In this document: one piece after another, positions 36,006 to 46,098 of the stretch
Position numbering within the stretch: position 1 is the stretch's first letter
How the letters are laid out: each line of letters opens with the position of its first letter
Assembly (NCBI GenBank): GCA_022702545.1
Contig: JAHRBC010000002.1
Coordinates: 5,332,001 to 5,396,000 of the forward strand
Source of the DNA: Phycomyces nitens
Lineage: Eukaryota; Mucoromycota; Mucoromycetes; Mucorales; Phycomycetaceae
Length of the DNA: 64,000 nt
Direction: 5' to 3'
Notes under the pieces: generated by a model
The model's database searches: none
The model's input: the letters and a program-made list of their open reading frames with translations, nothing else
What the model was told of the DNA's origin: nothing
Translations under genes and position numbers: made by a program

Positions 36006-38597
36006 ATGTCCAGTTATGATCATGTACAATATATTCTTCTCGCAGAGTTTGATATCGACAAGGGTGCATCCCTAAAATACCAGTATCCAAATGAGACCGG
36101 CACTGATGAACAGTAATTGGCCTGCCCCTCTAAATGCAATCTACCCATCACTAACATCAACCCACAGCATCCTGTCCGAACTAATGCTCCCCGATGGAGC
36201 CCATCTACGAGCAGAAGATTGGACAATCTTTTGTCTCAATCAGATGATTCCCGATCCAGAAACAGAGCAAGACGTCCTTCGTAGCGACAATGAAAAGCCT
36301 CTTCTCTATGTCCTAAACCTGGTGCGAACAAAGCACGATGTGACAGCCCGAAGGTTCGTTGTTTTTTTGTTTTAAATGGTGTTCTGGAACCTAACAGCAA
36401 AATCTTAAAGAGGTGCTCGGGTAAAGGCCATGGCGATCTGCACACACCATCAATTCCTCCACATCTACAAGGTATATATATATATATATACATATACCCA
36501 CCAAACAGAACTCTCCCAAGAAAAAAAAAGGCATCGTATTCATTTCATTCTTCTTAGCCAGTATTGCTGTTGGCCATGGAAAAGTATTTTGAGAATCCGT
36601 CCCGAGAGATCCTCGAGTCTCTTCACAAGGCTGTCAATTCAATGGATCTCTCAAACATGCCACGCCTCAACTGGCATGAGCGCCAGATCCTAAGGGCCTC
36701 TGACAACAAGTCAATGTTTGAAGAGATGTTTGTTGGAGACGATCTGGATAAGCTGGCCCTCTCGCCAGTAACCTCTCCACTGATCGAAAAGACTGAAAAT
36801 CGCACGATGGATGATGAGGATGGAAAGATCAGGAGAGGAACTTATATTGACCTGGCGTCTGGCCAGATGCGAGAGATATCGGCAGCCCTGGGTAAAGACA
36901 GACGGTTCTTTGATACAAAGATTGAATACGAAGGCATCAAGTTGCCTATCCGTATCCCATTGACTGTGAATCCAGAGGAAGTAGGAGATGTATGTATATA
37001 ATCCCCCATCATCATCATCATCATCATCATCATCATTGTGTGCCCTTTTCATCTATATTCACACCTCTTTTTATAGTTCTCGCTGATTAAACTCATCGCC
37101 ACCTTTTCGCCACCTTCTCACAATGGCTCCCCAAACCCCCACCATCCCCATCTCGATAGCCCTGGTGCATATACCCATCCCATAATGATCCTCTTGAATG
37201 CTCTCTTGACCCAAAAGAGAATCGTATTCTTGGGCTATGGACATCCTTCAGGCGAAGTAGCCAATTATGTATTGGCCGCATGTGCACTCGGCAGTGGATG
37301 TGGTACAGTCCTCAGGGGCTTCACGGAACGAGCATTCCCCTACACAAACCTGACAAGTGTCGATGACCTCTTGAAGTGGTAAATTCTAGGGTGTTTTGAC
37401 CTAAGCCATGCGAGTTTTTCTTTTTTTTCTAATAGATGGCTTGGTTTTAGCCCAGGCTTTGTGGCGGGTGTAACGAACCCTACATATGAAGAGCACACTG
37501 GTTGGTGGGATGTGCTCTGTAACATAAGCACTGGAAAGATTACAGTCAGCAAAGACATGGTTCCAGCCACTGTTCGGAGGAACATCCATACGGATGAGCC
37601 TTCCTTTTCCGCCCTTTCCATCAACCGGGCCTCGACTGCAGCCACCCTGAATCTGCGGGCGGACGACAAGAGCAACCGTGAGAGGGAGATGGACAATGAT
37701 TTCATGGCAGAAGCAAGTAATCTTTTCGCCCTTGTACTGCTGCGGATAATAATAATAATAATATTAATAATAATAACCTGTCAAACCAACTAGGTTCTTG
37801 CTGCCATTCACGCACACTATGGCGAGACATCGATTCGCTCCAAGTTCCAAGAGTATGTCATGCGCTTCGTGCGTCTGGCTGGCCTGTATGAAGAAGAAGT
37901 ATACCATACTACAAAAATAGGAGGTTCTCGTCGGGAAGATGCCTTTGATCCAACCGGGCTACTGGGCTATGGACCCGTCTTCCCTGACGAGGCTACCAAA
38001 CAGCGCGAGTTTGCTGCAAATGGACACCGTATCGAGGGTTGGAGACAGACCATCTCATACAAATACTATCAAAAGGACTTTTTGGCCTTGTCACAAAAGA
38101 GTAGCCTCAAGAATATTGATGTCTATAGACAGATCTATAAACTGCGACAGCTGCGCAACCTTCCAGACACAGAAATCATTGCAATTTACGAGGCCTTTTT
38201 GGACACCACCACTACCGACCGGCAGATGATTGAGGTAAAAGGTCTAGGGGGGGTGCTTATGGGAGGGGAGGTACTAATTAGCCAGCAGTTCTTGTCCTTT
38301 TTGCCACAACATCAAGGCGGACTTGCACCTCTTGGACTCGGATTCTTCCATTCCTCTCCTACTGTACGACGATGCACTATCGAGCTCTTCAAACGCTTAC
38401 AGAAAAACCCGGTAAGGCTTCTGTGTATTTTTAAATTTTTTTTTTTTATTCTTGGCGTGTCTTGCTCACAGTTGAGCTTAATTTAGACGGGCGATAAGTT
38501 TATTCAAGGGCTGTCAAGATTTCAAAGACTTGCTTATGAAAGGCTTTGTCGATCTACGGCCGATGAACCAGAGAATACGCCAGTGCCTATAGTATAG
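36006..38597 (+). CDS. Afi1/SPA-type DENN-domain protein
   Basis: Nine exons: 36006-36112, 36168-36353, 36411-36471, 36558-36989, 37077-37378, 37451-37712, 37794-38234, 38289-38411, 38487-38597, giving 674 residues. The N-terminus [12 protein letters not shown] and [18 protein letters not shown] matches the Afi1 docking domain. The middle ([19 protein letters not shown] and [10 protein letters not shown]) is the conserved core of the SPA/DENN region. Yeast Afi1 binds the GTPase Arf3, and the filamentous homologue MesA helps hold polarity at the hyphal tip, so a role in polarised traffic is inferred. Intron 6 appears to begin with GC instead of GT (37713). Acceptor choice for exon 8 (38289, or six bases earlier) is ambiguous but keeps the frame. 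Confidence 0.88.
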
Positions 38598-39199
38598 AGT
38601 CAAACTTTACAGCAATAGTATCAGTATAATATATATTGGCCACCATGAAGAGAGAGGGAGAGAAAAAAAAGACAAAATTGCGCAGTAAAATGAAATATAT
38701 TTCTAGGCCCAAAAGCCCCAGCTTTTTTCCCTCTTTTTCTTCCTGACAAGTCTATCAAGGCCAACCAATCACACCAATCTCCATAAATAAAATAAATAAA
38801 GGAAAAAAAAACCTCGTGAGTAACCATAGAGCTCTCTCTCTCTGTGACTCTATTATGACTATCATTTCCCCGCTCTACGCAGCACTCTTCTTGGGGCCAA
38901 AAGTAAGAAGAAGATATATAAATATATATGGCTGTGCAGGCCGGATGAGCTATATATTATCGTACCTTGCAGCATCATAATCATCACAAAGAGAAAGTGG
39001 AGTTATTTGGTATAATTGGACGTCACATATACCAGAATGATCCTTCATTTGACCAAAAAGAGAATATCAAGTCTACGTCATTCAATAGCACAATGGCTAT
39101 AGTTAAGTTATTTATTCTACTCATCTTTCATCTTTTTCCCTCCTTTCTTTACCCTTTTTTTTTTTATAAAAAAAATATAAAATATAAAATTACTATACA
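38598..39199. other. intergenic region, Afi1-like gene to Skp1
   Basis: About 600 bases of AT-rich DNA with short A and T tracts. A TATAAAA-type string about 30 bases before the Skp1 ATG sits in a long T/A tract. No gene is seen. Confidence 0.45.
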
Positions 39200-39978
39200 A
39201 TGAGCGTCCAACTCCTCAGTTCTGACAATGACTCCTTTACCGTTGACAAGGAAGTCGCTGAGCGCTCTGTGCTCATCAAGAATATGTTGGAAGGTAATTC
39301 AATACAGGAACTTTGCAGATTGACTAGAGATCCCTATTTTGTGTGTATGTTTTATTAGACATTGGAGAGAGAGATGCACCCATCCCTCTTCCCAACGTCA
39401 CCGCAAAGGTCTTGAAAAAGGTATGCAGACACCTTGTGCCTTTATTTAAAAATGAATAAGAAAGGTCTAACAACAATTATATATAAAAAGGTTATCGAAT
39501 GGTGTGAACATCATCGTGAGGACCCCGTCACTCAGGATGATCAAGAGAGACGCAACACTGACATTGAGGAGTGGGACCAGAAATACATGGAGGTTGACCA
39601 GGAGACCCTCTTTGATATCATTCTGGTGAGCCAAAGAATGAAACACACGCGTAAAGCGGAATATTGTGTACTGATTCTCTTATTATTCCATTCCATTCCA
39701 TCCTATTCCATCTACTTTGTAGGCCGCAAATTACCTCGATATCAAACCTCTTCTTGATGTCGGTTGCAAGACAGTTGCAAACATGATCAAGGGCAAGAGT
39801 GCCGAAGATATCAGAAAGACCTTTAACATCGTCAATGACTTTACACCCGAAGAAGCAGCCCAGATCAAGAAGGAGAACGTAAGCAGCCTTGAAGTAGTAC
39901 TAGTATGTTTGTTCAAGTGTGTGTGTTTAACATGGATTCTTGTTTTGATTGATTTAGGAATGGGCTGAGGATCGATAA
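39200..39978 (+). CDS. skp1: Skp1, SCF ubiquitin ligase adaptor
   Basis: Five exons: 39200-39293, 39359-39420, 39491-39625, 39723-39878, 39958-39978, giving 155 residues, close to the usual Skp1 length. The BTB/POZ half ([13 protein letters not shown] through V-I-E-W-C-E-H-H) contacts Cul1. The C-terminal Skp1 dimerisation domain ([15 protein letters not shown], then [15 protein letters not shown]) ends with the near-invariant [13 protein letters not shown], the F-box protein contact region. It acts in cytosol and nucleus as the bridge between Cul1 and F-box proteins. The last exon encodes only six residues plus stop, and the final intron falls inside the conserved tail, supporting the model. 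Confidence 0.97.
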
Positions 39979-40527
39979 AGTGGTATAAGTTGTAGGTTAC
40001 TCGAGCATGCCTTTGGGTTCTGTAGGACCAAACATGCAAGAGTGTCATTGTCGTTAGGGTTCTCTTCCTTTATAAATATACATATTATATATCAATCAAT
40101 CAAACCACAAACAAAGAGTTTCCTGTGTGTGTACCTTGTCTAAAGACCTTTTTTTGGAGAGAGAGGGGCTCATTTGTGTCTCGAATCATATGTGTGTGTG
40201 TGTGTGTGTGCACTGTGAAAAAATATGGAGGAATTTAAAGATGTCGGTTCAAATCAAAGGATTTTCAAAGCATCTCCAAGCCTAATGTATTATATTGATA
40301 TATATGTATATATCAAGCTTGACGGGCACTGTCTTGACCTGCTTTCCAAAACCCCCCCCCTTCGTTGCCCTGTACACTCTGTCAAAAACCACTTGTATTT
40401 ATTTATTTATATATATTTAACACACTAGACTAGAGTCCGGAGTGACTGTTCAATCTACGGACAAGAAAACAGTTGATTTTTTGATAATGCATGAATTTTT
40501 TAATACACTCAACTACCTGCCTCAATA
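39979..40527. other. intergenic region, Skp1 to WD40 gene
   Basis: Contains a GT dinucleotide run at about 40192-40210, a C tract near 40350-40361 and the presumed promoter of the downstream gene. No reading frame is supported. Confidence 0.45.
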
Positions 40528-43500
40528 ATGGTAGATGAACCATTGGAACAACCTGTCAATCATGTTCTCAAGCAATATGAATTGCTAGAGGTAGCTAGTC
40601 TGCCAAATTAGCCATCCATTAACTGCAAATGATAGATTACAGGATTACAAGACGCCTGTACAATCAAAATGACAAACACGACTCCTTGGGTAATTTCATG
40701 CCAAAGTCGAATTGATTAACAATGTTTCTTTACGATTGATTAGCGCATGAACCTCTGTGCTGCAAGTCAGGTTGACACTTGTATTTTCTATGTTGGTAAA
40801 TAGGTTTCTATCTTTTTTTTAAATATATATGTTCCAACTGTATTGACAAGCTCTTTATAGCAATGGATAGTTCTGTGTACGTCTATAGACGAAACTATCG
40901 TAAAGGCTCCTTGGGACAGCCTATCAAAAAAATCGAGACAAAGGGTGCAAGTTCTCAAGAGAGAGACCCAGTAAGGCTTCAAAATACAGAGGGGGGGTTT
41001 TTTTTGCAGACATTTAACAAGTGGGTGCCTCAAAAGGAATACACCATCAATTCAATAAAAGTCGGCCAACTGTTGGATAAGGAAGTGCTTGCGACAGTAG
41101 CTGAAAATGGCCATGTCAGTGTCTGGCTTACCGAGGACCTGGACAAGGACCCACTGGTACTCCAGTAAGTTATCACGACAATTGACACGTATAAACCAAT
41201 CCACACCTCGTTCTAGACATGAAGTGGCCTCGACATGGGGGCTGGCTATACACCGAGATGGTCTTTTGGCCGTGGCCACAAACAACAAGAAGATTACAGT
41301 GTTTAATGTCCTGCAGTTGACAAAGTCTACCAGGATGTTTGAGGACAAGGATCAAAAGAGAGAACGAAGAAACGTCCTCAAGGAAAAGGAGTCTATTGAT
41401 CTTATTGGCCATGAGCACAATATACCCACCATTGATTTTAGTGATTCAGGAAAATACATCGCAAGCTGTTCTATTGATCGCTCATGTAGAATCTGGGATC
41501 TCGCTAAAGAAAAGACCATTGCCAAACGCAAGACTCCTATTACTTTACCCGAAAGTCTCTCTTGGTAAGACAAATTATTCCAGGATACCCATCAATTGGA
41601 TTCTATTCACCCACCCATTAATGCCCAACATAAACCAAAAAAAAAAGGGGCTGGTGTGTCAAGTTTATTCCCAAAGGCAACTTCAAACACATAGTATGCG
41701 ATAATGCAGAGATCTGTCAGACAGTTCGCCAAAAGATCTTGAAAGGACGGTCTGTTCACCTGTCTTCGCTTGGAATGAGACACTCGGCCGCATTACCAGT
41801 ATACCGCTTCAATGCGGCTGGGCTAGAGTCTGATTTGGAAGGGTAGGGTATTCGGTTGATCAAGTTTTTTGTTTTTGTTTTTTTGCTCTGAAATCCGGGT
41901 CCAGAGTATTCACGTCAAATGCGCCTTTTAGTGATGATGAACCACTTTTTACAGGATCGGATTATATGCTAGATTATGACCCGGATGATATTTATGATCA
42001 TGGTACGTATACGTATTAAACAAAACAGACGATGAATAAACCGTTTATTCCTAACAACAACAACAAACCCTCCTATGCTTTGGGGTATATAACACAGACC
42101 CAGAGAACGGTGAGTTGAATGGGGAGGGTGTCTAGTCTGCATAAAAACCTAATGATTATCACCCACAAAGACTTTGATAACCAGTTTTGGCCAGATCATG
42201 AAGAACTGCTAGATGGTAAAGTATAAAAAAAGTGCTGATTTGGTATAATAAGCTTATAGTAATAATAATATATACAAATATATATCTATTTGTATGACTC
42301 TCGACCTGTTCAGAGCCTGAATACTTGCCACAAGGTAACAAATATTGATGGTTTGCATACAAGAAACTTATACCCAAATGTTTAAATGATCCAACATGGC
42401 CAGAGTCTGGCGATTTACAAGGCTGTAAGGATACTGATGGTTTGGTTACAAGAGACTTATACCAAAGTGTTTAGATGATCATACATGGCAAGGAAGTGAT
42501 GGTGGGCCAGATGGTAACAATATTAATTATTTGAATACAAGAGACTTATACCAAATTGTTAGATGATCCGACATGGCAGGGAGATGATGGTGGGCCAGAT
42601 GGTAATGATACTAATTGGTTGACTACAAGAGACTTATACCAAATTGGTTAGATGATCCGACATGGCAAGGAGATGATGGTGGGCCAGATGGTAACAATAT
42701 TGATTCTTTGAATACAAGAGACTTATACCAAATGGTTAGATGATCCAACATGGCAGGGAGATGATGGTGGGCCAGATGGTAATGGTACTAATTGGTTGAC
42801 TACAAGAGACTTATACCAAATGGTTAGATGATTCGACATGGCAAGGAGATGATGATGGGCCAGATGGTAACAATATTGATGATTTGAATACAAGAGACTT
42901 ATACCAGATGGTTAGATGATCCAACATGGGGAGAGTCTGACGTTATATCAGGCTGTAAGGATACTAATGGTTTGGCTACAAGAGACTTAATACCAAATGT
43001 TTAGTTGATCCGACATGGCAAGGATATGATAGTGACCCAGATGGTAACAATAATAATTGGCTTGAATACAAGATACTTATACCAAATGTTTAGATGATCC
43101 AATATGGCAAGGAAGTGATGGTGGTCCAGATGGTAACAATAATGATTGGCTTGAATACAAGAGACTTATACCAAATGGTTAGATGATCCAATATGGCGAT
43201 ATTATGGTGCTGGTGGTGTAGGTCCAGATGGTAACAATATTAATTGGCTTGAATACAAGAAACTTATACCAAATGTTTAGCTGATCCAACATGGCCAGAG
43301 TCTGACAGCCCACCATCTGGTAATGATACTAAATGGCTTGAATACAAGAGACTTATACCAAGCTCTCTTTTTTTAAAGAGGATCCAACATGGCCAGAGTC
43401 TAACAATCCACCAGATGGTAAAGATACTGGATTGGTTTAATACAAGATACTTAAACAAAAAGTGCCTAGATGATCCAACATGGCAATATTCTAATGCAGC

Positions 43501-44825
43501 ACCCGATGGTAAGGTATTTGGGAAACCAATAAAGAGACTAAAGATTTTCAAGATGGCTGGCCAGCCTCTCCAGATCATCATCAGATTGCTGAATGGAATA
43601 TCGAAAACCAATCCATGGGCCCACCCAGTGAGACTTCAGGAGGAGTGCCGCTTGTCTCATACACTGATGACCATAGTATTGGGTCCGAGTATGACCTTGA
43701 CCCAACCCTTCAACGCCCAGAGCAAATGCCTTTAGGATTCTCTGACTGGGGAGATACCGATAGATCAAGTGTAGCAAGTGAATATACGCCCAACAATTTG
43801 AATTGGGAACAACCTCAGTCGCGTACATTCCGTCAAACTGATTCAGACAACCTGGTTTATCAAGAGTATCGGCGGATGAGAAACAGAACCCTGGGCGCAA
43901 TTCGATCCACACAAGGCGAAAGTAGCGAAACCAATATAGACTCTAATGATGAAAGAGTGTCCCCAACCCAAGAACCATTACGGCTTTTGGAACAACTCTT
44001 TCGACAATCGGATATGGAGGATACAAACACCCCAAGACCCGCAGAAGATGGAGATACCTCCCTGTCCAATCCATGGAATGAAGAAACGAGTGGAATTGTT
44101 ACTGGACCAGATGTGGATAACATATTTCGATCTGGATTAATCAATAGTGAAAATATCCGTATCCAAGAGATATTGGATATAGCCTTTGGGAGCCATATGA
44201 CCCGACGGAACGCACAACTCCATGACAGATTATTTCATAGCAGTACAGGAGGAAACTGGGACAATAATTATTCACCCGAGGCACTGCAGAACCTCCAAGA
44301 GGATAGTGAAAGTGAAAGTGAAGAAGAGGCCAGCATAGACCATGAGATATCTGATCGCCGTGTTCCAAATGTCGTACGCTCTACCAACCCAACTCGATCA
44401 GACACCACTAGAGGATTGGTTGGGAAACAAAAGAGACGGGAAATTGGAGAATATCTTGTGTTTACTACAGCCAAGGATGTCTACCTCTTGAACCCAACCA
44501 GGCCGCGCATAACTACCATCAGAGTTGAGCACGAGGCGATTGCAAAAATTGATGTGCGGTCAGATAGGATGCTGCAGGCCATGGATAGAATAAATATGGT
44601 GGAATGGATCCCTGAGATTGAGCTCTTGGTAGTAGCAAGCCAAAAGGGTGTAGTCGCATTGACTCGTGTATTACAAGTTGAATTAGACGATGGACGCCAG
44701 ACTTGTCTTTTTAACAACGAATGCTATCTCCCACTCGATGGACTTCAACCCAACCCGCTCTATGGTAATTAGACAAATATATATATATATAGATGCTTGA
44801 TTGCTTGTATTGATCATCTTGTATA

Positions 44826-44866
<41 letters not shown>

Positions 44867-45013
44867 GTAGGAATGACTGTCCAGCGGATAGTCCAGGATC
44901 ATATAGCGTCGCCTATATTCCACCTGTATCTCTTTTACTACGACGGCACGGTCCTTGGCTATAAGCTATCTCGCAACAAGACTGTAGTTGATGTCAATTC
45001 ATTTATTGTTTAA
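40528..45013 (+). CDS. WD40-repeat protein with mini-exon repeat array (Crt10-like, provisional)
   Basis: I reconstruct 25 exons and 1020 residues: 40528-40590, 40636-40689, 40744-40795, 40861-41164, 41217-41564, 41648-41842, 41905-42002, 42098-42109, 42171-42215, 42314-42334, thirteen mini-exons (42386-43508, listed in the array entry), 43553-44764 and 44871-45013. The N-terminal half folds as WD40 blades, clearest at about residues 220-250 (G-H-E-H-N-I-P-T-I-D-F-S, then S-I-D-R-S-C-R-I-W-D-L). Residues about 398-569 are acidic repeats D-D-P-T-W-Q-G-D-D-G-G-P-D from the mini-exons. The large exon 24 is acidic and disordered, then returns to a blade-like end (F-H-L-Y-L-F-Y-Y-D-G-T-V-L-G-Y). 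The layout resembles the fungal Crt10 family (regulator of ribonucleotide reductase genes), but I am not certain. The last intron carries a TCTA microsatellite. All frames join without a break. Confidence 0.75.
42335..43552 (+). repeat. tandem array of 13 exon-plus-intron units
   Basis: Mini-exons: A 42386-42424, B 42475-42513, C 42563-42601, D 42652-42690, E 42740-42778, F 42828-42866, G 42916-42954, H 43005-43043, I 43094-43132, J 43183-43230, K 43281-43319, L 43379-43417, M 43470-43508. All are 39 nt except J (48), and all start and end in phase 1. The introns between them are 49-50 nt (59, 52 and 44 at the 3' end), begin GTAAC, GTAAT, GTAAG or GTAAA, share ACAAGAGACTTATACCAAAT in the middle and end in TTAG (the acceptors before L and M differ; unit A lacks an AG). 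Reading through an intron shifts frame or meets the stop formed across TTAGATGATCC, so the introns must be removed. Confidence 0.88.
44825..44867. repeat. TCTA tetranucleotide microsatellite in the last intron of the WD40 gene
   Basis: About ten copies of ATCT/TCTA occupy the 3' part of the intron 44765-44870 and serve as its pyrimidine-rich stretch before the acceptor CTGTAG. Length variation here could alter splicing of the last exon. Confidence 0.9.
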
Positions 45014-46098
45014 TTGCTGCTTTATTTTTTATTATTTTTTGAATTTCTTTAATACTTTGTGATAATTAAGATTTGCTTTTTATTGATTTTTGCTTATTGC
45101 ACATATTAATGTGTATTGATAAATGGTCAATTCAGGAACGATTATAAAAAAAAGAAAGATTTAATGCTTGCTACCATTTTATGCCTATCCCATGTCCAAT
45201 TAACCATAAAGAACAAACGGTTTGGTATTCCACAAAGGGGCTCGATCTTGGCTTATATATTTTACAAGAAATATAATATGAGACCCAAAAGCTTATTCTT
45301 GAGAAATATATAGAGAGAGGCCATTGACATGTTGATTTAGTGGGTGTGGTGGTTGGTAGCCGCCACCTTGAAGCAGAAGGCCAGGCGAAGTTGAGCGGAG
45401 TGTGAAGTAGTAGAAGTAGCAGAGTAGTATGAAGGCAGAGGAGGCCATAAGTGAGGAAGTTTGGTGAAGTTAATAAAGGATCTCTTTTTACCTCATTAAA
45501 AACACTTTTCCTATTTTCTATATTTTGACAGCTGATTCTCATCCCCATACGCCTAGTCATAAATATTATTTGACGCATCCCAACCCTTACAGGGTGCAGC
45601 TCTATTGTCTTGAGAACGCATCCTCTTAGCAGTAGTTTATTGTCCCTCGTTACCACGCCTCCAATTGGAATAAGAACCATTACTAGCTAGTAACCCGGCT
45701 ATAAACACTAGATAACTTGAGCGTCCTTCCTCATGATATTCTCGTAACTAGTTACTTTAACCCACTCAAGTACCCTACGTGTCAATGTACAGTTGCATGT
45801 CTATTACCAAAAAACAAAAAATGACTATAAAAGGGAATTTACAGAATTTGACAGCTTTTTTTTTAATGGAAAAAAACAAAAAACAAAATAAGTCTGGATA
45901 AGCTTGTTTTTGCTGAAATCTGTCCTTTCTCTCTCTCTTTCTTGTTCTCGTTCAAGGATTCAAAAAAAAGGAGTAGAGTCATGCTTAGATACTCATTAGC
46001 ATTAAGTATGCAGAGTCCATGTGTGTGTGTGTGTGTGGGAGGGGATTGCGTAGAATGACCTATTCGTTCCACAAGACATTCATTAGATTGATCATGAA
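45014..46098. other. intergenic region with possible dispersed-repeat fragment
   Basis: On the minus strand a 169-codon ATG frame (45680-45171) has a balanced composition that differs from the AT-rich neighbourhood, with an L-L-L-L-L-L-H-T-P-L-N-F-A-W-P segment and a P-T-T-T-P-T-K-S-T segment. Its ATG overlaps the 14-bp palindrome TTACTAGCTAGTAA (45680-45693), and a second palindrome, GTAACTAGTTAC, lies at 45744-45755. I do not recognise a protein family. It may be a piece of a dispersed element. A TG run lies at about 46019-46038. Confidence 0.35.

Noticed and set aside
42335..43552. Regular repeat-spacer pattern resembling a CRISPR array or satellite DNA
   Set aside because: Both alternating parts are conserved, the shorter part codes in frame with flanking exons, and each longer part begins with GT and (except one) ends with AG. 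It is an exon-intron array in a eukaryotic gene.
43415..43735. 106-codon frame overlapping the last mini-exon and the following intron
   Set aside because: It reads through the intron 43509-43552; the spliced frame joins D-D-P-T-W...P-D to D-G-W-P-A-S-P-D and continues into the 1.2-kb exon, which fits better.
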